From assembly GCA_033439295.1 (NCBI GenBank), contig JAVTLE010000021.1, forward strand, positions 3,286,009 to 3,350,008: a stretch of 64,000 nt of DNA. The letters run 5' to 3'. Of this stretch, positions 35,701-47,600 are shown in pieces. A model generated the notes under the pieces. It did not search any database and was not told the origin of the DNA. It saw only the letters and a program-made list of their open reading frames with translations. Position numbers and translations under genes: made by a program. Origin of the DNA: Deuterostichococcus epilithicus (lineage: Eukaryota; Chlorophyta; Trebouxiophyceae; Prasiolales; Stichococcaceae). Positions within the stretch are counted from its first letter, which is position 1, and each line of letters begins with the position of its first letter.

Positions 35701-38198
35701 TGGTCCGACAACACAGACATGCCCGAAACCGAACATGCAGCAGATCATGCCGCCCGCTGCGTCAGCCTCGTCTGCCAGCACCGCAGGAGGAGCGGGGCGG
35801 GTGGAGGGGTCAAGTGAGCAGAAACAAGAGGATCCAAAAAGGGCAAGAAGAGGACAAGGCGGGGGCCCAACCGCACCGGATGTCCTCGCTGTTCAGGGAG
35901 ACGGGCTGCTCCATGGCAACCAGCGCCATGACCTGCAGGAGGTGGTTCTGGATGACGTCCCTGATGATGCCGAACTCATTGAAGTACCCACCGCGGCCCT
36001 CCGTGCCGAACGGCTCCTGCGGCCGTCATAAAACGTGCGAGTCTCGTGGTGCGCCGACAGTGTGCGAGGATGCGGGCACGTTTCCTTGTCAAGACTTCAG
36101 GTGGGCGCGTGCACCCTGGGCCGGCTTGGCAGCCTCATCAACTTGCTGGGCATGTGTGCTGCTGGCAGAGAGCAGCGGCCAGCCATGGGGCACCAACGAG
36201 GCATCCGCAAGGACTGACCAGCCAGAAGAAAAACACGACTGCTGCCCTACTGACAGGTGTTGCCAGCTCTGGCTGGGCGGCCGTAACCCACCTTGAAGCA
36301 AATCTGGACGTTGGAGATGTAGTGCCGGTTCCAGCTGGGCGAGAACATGGCGTTGGCAAAGCGCATGACTGTCAGGTTTTGAGTCAGCTCCTTCCCTAGG
36401 TAGTGGTCGATGCGGTAGATCTGCGGCAAAACACAGGATCTCACTGCCTGCTTAGCAGGCGGCCCAGGGCTTCTTTAAACAAAGGCGGCTGGGGCGGGCA
36501 GCTAGTGGCGGAGGCACGGCAGCCAGACGACCGGCCCGATGACCGCCGCTGCAAGACGAATGCAATCGCATGCCGTCATCGGCACCCCTGGTCTGCCCCA
36601 GTGCAGGTGTGCGTCGTGTACGGGCGGGCCGAAAGCAGTGCTGACATCGAAGGTGGCCTGCACCCCCAGCTGGCCGGGCAGGAAAGTTTCAGGCCAGTGC
36701 GCTACCTGCTCCTCCGGGTAGTACTTGGCGATGTCCTCCGCAAGCGCCTCCGAGCTCTCCAGGTCCTTGCCAAATGGCTTCTCCACCACCACCCTAAGCC
36801 ACGACCTGTGGGGGAAGGCGGCCAAACCGTCAAGTATTGGTCGCCTCAAACGGAGGGACGTGTGCAGGGACACTGCATCGCCCTCCCTTCCCTAAGCTCT
36901 TCTACTGGTTGTGGCACAACTAGCCAGGGCGGCAGGCTGCCCAACTGGGCCTGCAGTCATGCGGGACGCCTGCTGCGCATGCCGAGGGGGTTTGCCGAGG
37001 CCATTGCAGCAGAGGCTTTCGCAGGCTGCCAGCGCATCAGCGTCGGCTGCTCGGGCAGCGGACGCCGCCTCATCGCCAGCACCATCTTTGACCCACTGGC
37101 CTTTCTTTGAGAGCAGAGACGGGACGCACATCCCTATGCACGACGAAGTTCCACTGCGCAGCACCAGCAGGCCTCGACTCACTTGGGGTGGCAGTGCGCC
37201 ATGTCCGTGTTCTCCTTCAAGCCCTTGACGACTGTGGAGTAGACCGACGGCGGCAGCGCCAGATAGTACATGCGTCCCAGCGGGGCGCCGCCGAGCTCCT
37301 GTTCCCTTGCCTCCAGCACCTTCTGCAGATCCTGGAAGCCCGCAGCCTCGGTGTAGCTGCCTGTGCGGGGGCACATGTGTGTCAGCATGTTCAGCGAGAG
37401 TCGAGATGGCGGCCGTAGCCGCAGCAGGAACTCGCCTGCCATGGCGGGCCGGCGGCTCGGACAGCTCCCTCGCCAGGGCTCAGCCAACATGTCGAAGGGT
37501 TCACGCCGGATGCTGGCAGCTCTTCCGCTGCTGACAGCACATACGCTGGCGCCGTGCGCAGGCCGGCGGCAGCACGGCGGCTTGCCTGTGGTGAAACTTC
37601 ACTGGTTTTGGATTGGTCCCGCCCCGGCTTGGGTGCCTGTCCGACCCCGCTGCCGACATATCAGGCACTGCCGCCATTGTGCCAGCACGCTGAACCTGCG
37701 CATCCTGGTCGACTTGACAGTGCGATGACGAAGAGCCAAGCACTGCGGCGGTGACCAAACCACACCTTGGCAGTAGGTCAGAAGTTGCAGAAACTCCTCC
37801 TTTTTGCCCTCCTCGCCTTTCAAGTACCCGCGCACGCGTTCCCGCAGCGCATCGTCCGTCATGTCGGACCGTGCAAAGCCGTAGAACTTCACATTCTCCG
37901 GCAGGAAGCTGCGCCGCAGAAGTGGTGCGTCTTTATCATAAACTGTGTCGTGTGTTGACTTCAAGTCGAAGTGCTTCTTCAGTGGAGCGTGGCAACACAG
38001 TATGATCCCATTATGATCCCAGTATGATCCACTGCACAGTGCAGGGTGTCCTTTTGTCCTAGACTTCTCGCGAGCTCACCCGCGCGCATAGAGTGTGAAG
38101 ATGGCTGGGAAAGTCTTCTTCTTGGCCAGGTCGCCGCTGGCGCCCAGCACTACCATGGACAGCGCCTCGATGTCATGAGGCTTTACGACCTCCGCCAT
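32788..38198 (-). CDS. G6PD: glucose-6-phosphate 1-dehydrogenase, cytosolic type
   Basis: Thirteen exons, 497 aa: 38198-38080, 37908-37766, 37360-37183, 36805-36706, 36420-36292, 36016-35877, 35508-35400, 35012-34911, 34548-34442, 34087-33991, 33595-33507, 33262-33174, 32879-32788; every join keeps phase. It converts glucose-6-phosphate and NADP+ to 6-phosphogluconolactone and NADPH, the first step of the oxidative pentose phosphate pathway. Seen: the NADP-binding loop [25 protein letters not shown], the active-site peptide [56 protein letters not shown] and [18 protein letters not shown]. The N-terminus, [15 protein letters not shown], leads straight into the Rossmann fold, so there is no transit peptide; the length fits cytosolic enzymes. 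The C-terminus ends GYSWGASKV. Confidence 0.95.
34330..34385 (-). repeat. degenerate copy of the 3' end of G6PDH exon 9
   Basis: Working exon 9 ends at 34442 with sequence encoding CCGGGC...CGCAACGAGCTCGTCATGCG plus the GTGAGC donor. About 100 bases downstream in the intron a similar stretch occurs (CCGGGCTCGG, then CGCACAACGAGCTCGTCATG, then TGGTGAGC), including the donor. It is out of frame with the gene. Confidence 0.7.
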
Positions 38199-39125
38199 GC
38201 TGCAGGGTCAGAGGGTGAGCGAATCAAGTAGCTGGCGAGCGCCGAGTGCGGGCTCGCGGTGCACTGTGCTTTGCTGATGAGGCGTCTGTCGCCGCGAGCA
38301 AGTACATGAGATACGGCATGCATTGCCGAATCCAACGTCTGCTGCGATACTGCAATGCTGAGAACATCCGACTCATGGCAGCCTGGCTCATAACATGTCG
38401 CGCAGGCAGGAGCAGCTGCATGAGACGGGCTACGAAGCGGAGATGTAATTGACGAGCAGCAGCATGCGCTCACAACGGCTGCTCATGTCTTCAGGCTAAG
38501 GCTGAACAACAGGCCGATGGGCTTCAGAGTTCCCGTCCAAGTTTGGCGACTACCTGACAGCAGCAGCAGAGCAGCGGTGAATACGACATTTGGATCAAAC
38601 ACTTGCCTGTCGAGCCTGTCGTGCGCACTGACTCTGACTGTATCGCGGGGTATCCTGCACCTGACAGCCTGATGCCCTAGAGAAACTGCCTCAAAGTCGG
38701 TCCACCCATGCAGAGTGCGAGCAATTTCAGAAGCAGTGGCGCTCGTTTTCGAAGAAAATGAAACACACCGTGTCACACAGCTGTGTTCTGCTCTTGGGCC
38801 GGCAGCCAGAGCCAGGCTGGTGTCAAAAGTCAAATACCGTAATCGAATTACGATCTTGCACGTCACCGCACGTGTGCCGCCAGACAGATATTTCGCATGA
38901 ATATCAGCCTTCGCATCCGCCGAAGCAGCAACGCAACACAGTCACGAGCCTGGCAACAGCGCTGCTCACTGACCGCCTCAGCGTCGCCGCTTGCGGCCAT
39001 ACAGGCCGCACCGCTCCGCCCAGCGCCGCTTTGGCTGCGACGTCCTCAGCTCGCCTTGGTCAACCTCGGTGCCGGCTGCAGCGACTACAGCATGATGGGG
39101 GCCAGAGGCCGGCGCCCCATGTGTC
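38199..39125. other. intergenic: G6PDH promoter side, FKBP 3' side
   Basis: About 0.93 kb between two genes on the minus strand. It should hold the G6PDH 5' region and the FKBP 3' UTR. No coding signal is recognised. Confidence 0.45.
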
Positions 39126-41418
39126 TCATTCACAGACGACGTCCGAAAACATGGCCACCTGCCGCCGCCGGCAGCTGCGCACCGCCCGCAGCTCCACGTC
39201 AAACACCTGCGGCAGCGGAGGTTCGCAGTTTGCAGAAACGGCCGCACACCAGCGCTTCACCAGCGCTTCAACAAGAAGAATGTACACAAGCACATGCTGG
39301 ACGCCAACCCTGCCAAGCCGCTGCTAAAGCAGCTAGGACGCAGCCAGACGCACTGTACCTCACACTGCTTGGCGGAGAAAAAGGTGGATGGCCCGGTGGG
39401 CGGGCCCAGCTGCGGCGGCACCACGATGCGCCGCTTGCCGCCCACCCGCATGGACTTCACGCCCAGCTCGAAGCCTGCGTCGTCGGCACCAGTCGTGCAG
39501 TGATGACACTGATGACTCCCTCCACCGATGAATGGAGGGACGATGAAGCTGCTGCAGCTCTCGGCACCATGCCACAGCCGTGCAGGCCGCCGGTGCTGGT
39601 GGCATGCCCAATGTCACCCACAGTCCCGAAAAGCAGGAGAGTCTTCGAACCCCCAGGACATACCAGGGATAAGACCCTGGATGCCCACGCGGGTGCGCGC
39701 CGGCTGTCCCTTGCCGTAGGTGCTGTCGATGCGCCGCCCCTGCTCGTTGTACGCTGTGTAGTCAAACACCACCTGTAGCGGCAGCAGCCAGGAATTTTCA
39801 GGGTCGTTTTGGGTGACGCAATTTGAGGATGTCGCCCCTGCTCATTGACCGTCGTGAAGTCAGGCACCACCTGCAGCGCCTGCGGCGGCAGCGGCCATGG
39901 GTTGATAGCCACAAGGGTTTTGCCGCACAACGTTTCTGGCGGAGCCTTTTGGAGGGCTGCCATCCCTGGTCGTTGTACGCTGTGTAGGTCCAACACCAAC
40001 TGCGGCGCTACCAGCAATAGGAATTTGCAGCTTCGCTGCCCTACACCACTGCCAGGGCGCAATGCTACCCGAACAGAGACGCCGTTTTTCAACTGGCTGT
40101 GGAATCTCTCCCAAGTGCACCTGACAGGATGGCGGCGCGGCAATGCCGCTGCGCCATACTAACCATGTTTGCAGCTGCAGGCTGGCGGGCGCTGGCGATG
40201 TGCACACCAAACTTGTCATCCCGGGTCGTTTCGTGTCATGCAGTACGGACGAAGCTGCACCTCCTGGCCGTCGCTGGGCGTGTCGCCGCTGCCCTCTGCA
40301 AACTCCCGGTAGATGAGCCCCTCTGGCGTCTCGGCAAACCCATCAGCTATGATCTGCATGGTGGGCAGCACAGATTTGCGCAGGATTTCCAAGTTGAACA
40401 CGCTGGGCTGAAGGCCGCAAGGCAGTCGAAGTTCGTGTTTAGGTCTACCACAGTCTTTGCGCAGTGCAGTGAACTCATTGACGGGTCACTCGGAGGGTGA
40501 GGATGCACACCTTCACAGTTTGTCACACAGGATGCACACCTTCACGTTGAAGCCCTCGCGCACAAACGCCGGGAAGCCGACCGGTGCCGCATTCTGCTGC
40601 TGTATCCGCTGATTGAGCTCTAGTGCCTGTACTGTCGAGGTCAGCCATCAGACCAGCCAGGCAGGCAACTCTGATCCGGGTCCCCGATTTGTGCAGACCC
40701 TGCACCGGTCCCTCCAGAAAATTGCAGAGTACAATATGGCAGCCACGCGCCAGGGCAGGCTCGCCCACCCGCGTCTGGAAGGACGTGAAACTGGCTATCT
40801 GCGACGACGGCAGCAGCTCGCTAGTGTCCTGCGGCGCTTGCTTGATGTTGCCAGAGGCGTCCGCAAGCTCAAATACCGGGCGCGCCGCCGCCACCGAGTT
40901 TGCTGAGAATGCCGGCTCCCAAGTGGCTGCTGCCGCCTTGGCATGGTGCAGGGCGGGTGCAGCGGCAGCGGCAGGCGCCGCTGCTGCCGCTGCTGCCGGC
41001 GCAGCGAAGGCTGACTGTGTGATGCCGCCGAGCGCCGCCGTCGCGGCGGCTGCGCCGGCGAGCAACGTGCGGCGGCTGCACGACGGAGCCTGGGAAGCTG
41101 GAGTGGCGCTGCTGTGATCTGGCGCGGCGTTGGCCGCTATACGCGGGGGCCGGGTGTCAGCCCTGCATGGTCAGCACACTATGTCAGACTACGGCAGCGC
41201 CGCGCCCGCTGCAGCTTGTGCAGGTGACCTCCGCGGAAGGAGAGCGAGTGCGCATTGCGGCAGGAAAGCCTTGTACGAAACAGCTTGTAACAGGCTCTGT
41301 GATGCGCGCAAAAGGCAGCTTGGAACGCACTGCACCTGAATGCTTGCTGGGACGCTAGAAGCCGGCTCCCAACACTATGCCGGGCCGACAGCACCTCGTG
41401 CATGACTGCGGACGGCAT
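39126..41418 (-). CDS. FKBP20-2: FKBP20-2-type peptidyl-prolyl isomerase, thylakoid lumen, Tat-targeted
   Basis: Seven exons, about 320 aa: 41418-41336, 41162-40769, 40626-40540, 40353-40261, 39772-39664, 39474-39359, 39206-39126; all in phase. The first exon is least certain (ATG at 41418 or 41403). A basic, Ser/Ala-rich transit-like region precedes a twin-arginine signal SRRTLLAGAAAATAALGG with an AFA cleavage site, so passage into the thylakoid lumen by the Tat route is predicted. The FKBP fold follows: ADGFAETPEGLIYREFAEGS, VVFDYTAYNEQGRRIDSTY, GFELGVKSMRVGGKRRIVV, PPQLGPPTGPSTFFSAKQ, VFDVELRAVRSCRRR. The LGPP-GPSTFFS-KQ-EVFDVEL block and the Cys-containing end (FSDVVCE) match plant FKBP20-2, reported to affect photosystem II supercomplex build-up. 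Catalysis may be weak, as in many lumenal FKBPs. Confidence 0.9.
39830..40005 (-). repeat. two degenerate copies of FKBP20-2 exon 5
   Basis: Working exon 5 starts at 39772 (minus) with GTGGTGTTTGACTACACAGC. A copy starting at 39870 still reads VVPDFTTVNEQGRHPQIA after a CTGCAG acceptor. Another starts near 40000 and keeps ACCTACACAGCGTACAACGA after a CGCAG. Start spacings are 98 and about 130 bases. Both copies lie in intron 4, upstream of the working exon. Confidence 0.8.
40500..40545 (-). repeat. duplicated exon 3 donor of FKBP20-2
   Basis: GGATGCACACCTTCAC occurs twice, 30 bases apart, so the GTGAAG|GTGTGC splice donor of exon 3 is repeated just inside the intron. Use of the second donor would meet an in-frame TGA. 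Confidence 0.75.
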
Positions 41419-41650
41419 GATACTCTGCTATTCAAGTTGCAGGTTCGCAAAACTGCGGGCGCAGTGAGCTTAGAGCTTTTGAGCAACACAATGGCTCACG
41501 TAACCCGCAGATCTGCTGAGGGCCGTATCTGAAGAAGGCATTGCGGCGACATTTGATCTGGTTAGTGTCGGAACTAGAGCTTCTCTGGGGCTCGCCTCGA
41601 GAGTTTTCGGCGCCTGATCTCCCCCATTACCTGCCGGATTGGTGAGGACA
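41419..41650. promoter_or_regulatory. compact divergent promoter, FKBP20-2 / ELO
   Basis: Only 232 bases separate the two head-to-head ATGs. Both promoters and 5' UTRs must share this stretch. No TATA box or clear element is seen. Confidence 0.5.
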
Positions 41651-43785
41651 ATGGCTGCATCAGCTTTGCTGAGTTACCTGGTGGGCCCCAATGGCACAGG
41701 TAGGCACAACATAACACCTCCATCATGTACGTGCAGAGTTTACAACGTATAGCTCGGCACGAGACCAGTGCGTCGTTGCCATATGCTGTGTACGTGCATG
41801 CTTCATGCATGCCAGTGTTCTGGCAATCTCAGTGCCGCGGCACAGCTCCCACTTTGTGATTGACGCCTCTTCAATCTCTCAACTCTGCAGATCAGCGCAC
41901 CATTGGATGGCCACTCATGGACTGGCGGATTCCCGCCGCCGTCAGCGCCGCATGTGAGAGCCCACTCATGGCATCGGCTTGCCGTTCCGCAGCGAGCCTG
42001 AGCGGGATCGTCATGAAAAATGCGGTCTCAAGCATTCAGAAACCTTAGATTAACTCCGACCTCACGACTTTCGGTGCAGATGTCGTCGGCATCCCGATCG
42101 GAAACCGCATCATGCGGCGCCGGGAGCCCTTCAAACTGCGGCGCTTCAGCATGCTGCACAACGCCCTGCTTTTCTCCCTCAGCCTCTACATGTGCGTAGA
42201 GTGCCTCCGGCAGGTGAGCTGTGGGCATACCTGACGTCATGGCTGTCCCCATGCTGATCCCTGCACATTCTTGGCCACATCAGGGTACAGGACGTCTCTG
42301 ACATGCACGCCGCACCAGCCAACATTCAGTCATGCTACAGCACCTGCTCTCAAACTAATCAACGCTGTTGGATGTAATGCAAAGGCGTACCGCAACTTTG
42401 GGTGGGCAAACAAGTTTCAGCTGTGGTGCAACCCCAACGACCGGGGGCCTACAACGTCCGCTGGCTTCAGCGACAGTGGCCGTGCGCTGGCCAATGTGCT
42501 GTGGATTCACTACGTGTCAAAGGTGGGACGGTAGTGCCGCTGGGTTGAATGCTGGTGCTGTGACCGCAAGCCCGCAGATCCATCGCACGGTGCAGGTCAC
42601 GCCATAGCTGTATGCAATGTTTGTCGGCCAGCAGCAGATCGCTCCATGTGTGGAACTTTGTTTGGATCTGCTCCATCCGACAGGCGTACGAATTTGTGGA
42701 CACGATAATCATGGTGCTGAAGAAGAACACACGGCAGATCACCTTCCTGCACATGTACCATCACGCTTCAACCCTGTTTCCAGGTGATTGACGGGCAGAC
42801 CGTGGACCTACGCTTGCGATGCCAGTTTGCACTGATGCCATTACAGCTTCAAACTGTTCGACGCCTGCTTCAAGCTAACGTCGTCAAGCTCTGCTTCTCT
42901 CCAGTCTGGTATTCTGTCATTCGGTTCGGGCCCGGCGGCGAGGCGTGGTTTTGCTGCGCCCTCAACTCCGCCATACACGTCCTCATGTAAGCCATTGTCG
43001 CCGGATGTCTGGGCGTGCATCCTCACTGCCATCATGCCGGGCATGGCCCAGGGATGGGCAGAGTGGCGAGCACCTGAGCTGTGAGAGAGCTCCCCAATGA
43101 CCTCTTAGAAATCTGGGCGCAGGTACGGCTATTACTTCGCTGCCACGCTGGGCTTCCGCAGCACCGCCGTCAAAAAGATGATCACCACATCCCAGATGGT
43201 GCAGTTTGTGGCCTTCATGACACAGGTGCGGGCGTCAGCCCACCTTGTCTCCTCTGCTGTGCGTCCTGCCACGTTTGTCCTCCATGTCGACCAGAAGCAC
43301 GATGCGACTGGCGCCACAGTCCACCCAGCATCGCCTTCTTCAGGAATAGCCCCGTCTGGTGATTTGACGGTTTTCCAACTCCCTCGTAGAGCATCTGGAT
43401 GCTGTTCATCATGGACTGCTACCGGCCGCGGCTGTCGCCCTGGATGCTGCTGGTGCAGGTGTGACCTTGGAAGCCATTGCGCTGACACCCTTCCTTTCTG
43501 ATGTTCTGCCATCCCTGATGCATGCTGACTTCGCAAAGTGTGTTGGTGTCATGCAGCTGCATTCCTCATAGACCAGAGTCTGAAGCCGGTCCAGCCGGCA
43601 GTGAAGCAATCAGTTGATTGGCTGCAAGTGTCTGACTGTAAACCGTCTATGCGTTCACCGCTCGTGCAATTCTGCTTATCCTCGTGCTGCCACAGTGCGC
43701 CATATTCTTTGCGCTGTTCTACAACTTCTACATCAAGACGTACGGGCGGCGCGCGGTGGACGTGGCGCCAAAGAAAATCGAGTGA
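41651..43785 (+). CDS. ELO-family very-long-chain fatty-acid elongase (3-ketoacyl-CoA synthase)
   Basis: Nine exons, 275 aa: 41651-41699, 41891-41953, 42080-42213, 42385-42522, 42684-42783, 42905-42986, 43123-43225, 43390-43458, 43696-43785; all phases agree. It starts MAASALLSYLVGPNGTDQ. ELO (GNS1/SUR4) proteins are ER multipass enzymes that condense malonyl-CoA with long-chain acyl-CoA. Diagnostic motifs are in order: KAY-like AYEFVDTIIMVLKKNTRQ, the catalytic histidine box FLHMYHHAST, NSAIHVLMYGYYF, and the last helix CAIFFALFYNFYIKTYG. The extreme C-terminus is KKIE, a KKXX dilysine ER-retrieval signal. Length fits the family. Whether it acts on saturated/monounsaturated or polyunsaturated chains cannot be read from the sequence. 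Some acceptors are unusual (CAAAG at 42384). Confidence 0.92.
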
Positions 43786-44630
43786 TTGACGGAGGCATTT
43801 CAATAGTCGAGCGAGCGCCCCGGCTGATGATAATTTGCTTGGCGGTAAGAGCTGTAGACGCATGCCGCCGGCCGGAGTAATTTTCTTTGGAGAGCGTGAG
43901 GCCTGGCATGCATGCATGCATGCATGCATATGCACTTTGCATATTAGTGCCGCAGAACAGCCTTTACAGTGCAGCTACACGGCACTGCCGAGACATGCAA
44001 ATGGGATTGGAGGCTGTGTGCCTTGCTGCAGAAGCTGCCTGTCAAATTTTGGCACAATCAGTGCTGTCGGCACAGCCATGAGACGTGTTGATTGAGTTTG
44101 AGATAAGGGGAAAGGGATGAGGTTCCACCGGACAGGCATTGTGTGGCAGACATTTGATTTTGTCAAGAAGTTGATGATGAGTGATCTTGGTCACGAGACA
44201 TGTGGTGCGAACGAGAACACAGCGTCAATAAAGAGCGTGGGGAGGATGTGCTGAGACAGCATTGAAGATTAGGTAACAGCTGCCCAACTGGTGCCTGTCC
44301 GATATCAATTTGGTTGAAACCAGTGCCCTGGCCTGGCCCGCCAGCGTGTCGTGGAGCGTGAAGCCCTGCCGTCTGCCTTCGCAAGCGCTCGATTGCGCAA
44401 ACTTGTTAGCCGACACCCAAGGCAACCGCGCCCCACCCACCGCCACCCAGCACGGGGCTGCGGCACCAACTGGAGTCAAATAGCCAATCTATGGCTGTGG
44501 CTCGGCCAGATTGTTTCAGCAGCTGACTGCTCGCCGGTAAAAGTGCCGCATCGCATCACGACGGCAATTTACGGGGTCATCTGCCGCGCCATGCCCGTTC
44601 GCCCATTGCCGTGAGTGGAAGACGGGCGGT
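43786..44630. other. convergent 3' intergenic region with (GCAT)n
   Basis: Spacer of 845 bases between the stops of ELO (+) and the DUF676 gene (-). Apart from the GCAT microsatellite I see no feature. Confidence 0.45.
43906..43929. repeat. (GCAT)6 microsatellite
   Basis: Six perfect GCAT units in the spacer downstream of the elongase gene. The unit is self-complementary, so it could form a hairpin. Confidence 0.95.
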
Positions 44631-47600
44631 TCAGGGGGCAGTATCCATAGGGGTTAGGGAGCTGACGCCGTCTAAGGCATCAAGCTTCGCCACCTGCTCC
44701 GCCAGGTGTCGCGCCACGGGCACGCCCTCGTAGTTAATCCACCGCCGGGTGACCTGGATGAGGTTGTGCGCCTGCGCCCACAGGGTTGAGGCTTGAGGGT
44801 CAGCGCTGTCATTAGCAGTGGGCTGCAAATGCCATGTACCTTTCTTGGTGGCCAGGCTGCACCTCTGAGGACCAAATCATTGGCTTGAAGCGACTTTCAC
44901 CCTCGCGTGAAATCTGCAGGAGAGACTCAGGTGCAGGCAGCTGTAATGGCGCGCCCGGCAAGATGGGGACGCACAAACAACACTGAACAATCGCAACCGC
45001 TCGTGCAGCAGAGGGTGTGCTAGTCTTGTTGTGCAGTCTGGGAGCCGCACTGTGTACGGCATCTTGGCGCCAGTGAAGCTGACATCGATGCGGCGCCACG
45101 GAAGCGCCGCCAGCCGCTCCAGCATGCCCAACACCTATGAAATGACACAGAAGCAATGTTTCAGATTGTGGCGTTGTGATGGAGGGGCAGCATCGTGCAG
45201 CCGACAGCTTGCTATCAGACTAGCGAAGAAAAGGTTCCAGAAAAATTTCTTGGCATTGACTTGCCGCTGTGTGAGCCACGGCACATTGGGCGGCTGGCAA
45301 TGCAAGCACGGCAGTTGGCCCTGCACACAGCCACTCAGCAGATTCGCTGCAGTCGCTGCATGTTGCAAGTCTGAGATAGCCAGTCAACAGTCCGGGCGAG
45401 TGGTTGCAGGGCGCCCACCGCCGGACTGAGCGCCACGGGCTCGATGCTGGCGCCGCCGGCGCCGCTGGCAGCCGCCGAGCCCCGCCGCTGCTGCGCATCG
45501 GCGCTGCCGCTGCGGCCCACACTGCGGGAGCTGCCCAGCCCGCCGTAGCAGCCTGAGCGCCACCGTTTTGGCGCGCCGGCGCCACTAGAGTCCACGGAGG
45601 ATGCAGGCGCAACTGAGGCGCCGCCGCCGCTACTGCTGCGTGCCGCTGAGGCGACAGCCTGCAGCTTGAATGCGACCTCGCCAGAGGGTGCCTTCTCCGC
45701 CGCACGTGCTGCTACCCCTGCTGCGGTAGCAGCGTCGTCCGCGGACGCAGCGGCGCTGCTGGTCGGAGACGCTTCAGCGGCGCCGCCGGTCAGCTCGCCT
45801 CCTGCGGGGCAAGATGCAGAGTTTTGGATGAAAGAAGTACTCAGACAAAGCGCGTCTGTTGAATCGTCTAAGCCACCTCGCCGGCTCCACAACTCGCACG
45901 ACTGCCTCTTCGGTCTGCACCTTCACCCCGATACATCGGGAGCATGTGCGCTGGGCTGGCGCACCAGCCATCTGAGATTACCAAGTTCAACTGTTGGACT
46001 TAGTATCCCCCTGCCACCGACATCCTGGCTGCATCCTGGTCGTGCTCACCAGCCCACTCCGAGCAGGCTGGCGGCTGCCGTGAAAGCATCATCTGGCACC
46101 GACGCCCCCGCCAGCCATCGTGCGGCGCCTGTTGACCCATGCTGGCGTCGTGCATCAGGGAATGGGTTGATGTTGAACCAAAGAAAGCGCCACACTTCAG
46201 CTGCCAGCCCCACGACAACCCCTAGCTTAGCTTTACAGCACCTGCTGTATCTGCGCGCAGCCGGTCCAGCAGCGTGGGGTCCAGCTGGCGCCGCACATGC
46301 GGCGCCATGCCTGCCGTAAGGGAGTCCTCCCTCATGACGCCCAGGCAGCCCTCCGCCGGCAGGGTCGGCAGCTGCTCCACGCGCCGCAGCGACGCATTCG
46401 CCCAGCCCACCTACCGAACAGGCAGAAACAGGCTTGGTGGCTGCTTGATGCACTCGCAGGATCACAGTTGGATACCCTCGCTGGATGACAGTCAGACAAG
46501 AAACGCATGCGGGTTGCGGAACCGCTGCCCTACAGGAAGGCCCGCTTGGCTGAGCGAGGGCAGGTTCGTCCCTGGGGTCAAGCGGGGATTGCCAGTCGTG
46601 CCGCAGATCTCGGGTTTCTGGATCCTGGGTTCTCGACTGAGCATGAGATGTGCGAGAAACCCTAAACCCTAACCCCACCAGGTGGTCGCCGCCGGAGTTG
46701 GCGTAGGCGGTGCGGCTGCGGAAGGCGGCCAGCGCGCTGGCAAAGGCGCCCTCGCCGGCCACGTCTCGCGACAGCCGCACCTGCGCGTCAGCGTAGGACG
46801 CTGTGAGGGGTCTTGGTCAGGTCGCAATGTTGAATCAAACTCGGAGAGTCCGAATCGCAAGAAACACGACTAATAGCCGCACATCTCGAGGGACCCCAGA
46901 CGGTTTCGAACCAGACAACTAGGATCAGGAGCGCAGTCGGGGCGCGAGCCCGGCTCTGAAGGAGGCAATGGCGGCCCCCGGGCGGCGGCTGATCACCGGC
47001 AGCTGGCAGCATGAGCGCTCTGTCTAGGATTGGCGACTCACGATGATGGGCTCGGCCTCGCCATTGTCCGCCTCGTCGGCGAGGAAGAACTGGCGCCCGG
47101 CCTCGCCAAAGAGCCACGGAGTGACGGAGGGTGCCGCGGCGGCAACCACGCCCTGTACACGCGGCATGGCAGCGAACCAATCGATGAACGGCACCTGCAG
47201 TTGAGCACAGGCACGTCTGGGGTGCTACGAGTGAGGGTCCTTGGAAGCGACAGCACTCATGTCAAGCCCGATGAAGATGGCGATCTGCTGTCTCACAGTC
47301 TGCCGTCACACATATCTCGGTGGTGGGCAGCCCAGCTGCCCGGTTGGACTGTTTGAACGCAACGGTTCAGACCTTTGACAGCCAGGTTTCCTTCAGCCTC
47401 TCGTGCACTTGTTATTGGCAGCGCCTGCTGCGCTGCTAGATGCTCTCACCTGCAGCCCCGGGCGCGTCACTGCATGCATCTCACAGGCGCAGCACCGCTC
47501 AAAGGCTGAGGACACGCTACCTCTCCTGAACCATGCATCGCGCATTGGGACGGATCTGTTGCAGACTCACCTGTGCAGGGCTGGGCCCCGTCTCGCAGCC

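Noticed and set aside
41860-42048. Stand-alone 62-codon ORF at the start of ELO
   Set aside because: It contains the real second exon (41891-41953) read on into an intron; splicing to 42080 restores the ELO frame.
46896-46925. tRNA-like B box (GGTTCGAAACC on the minus strand)
   Set aside because: The flanking arm bases do not pair and no A box or acceptor stem is found; it is in a DUF676-gene intron.
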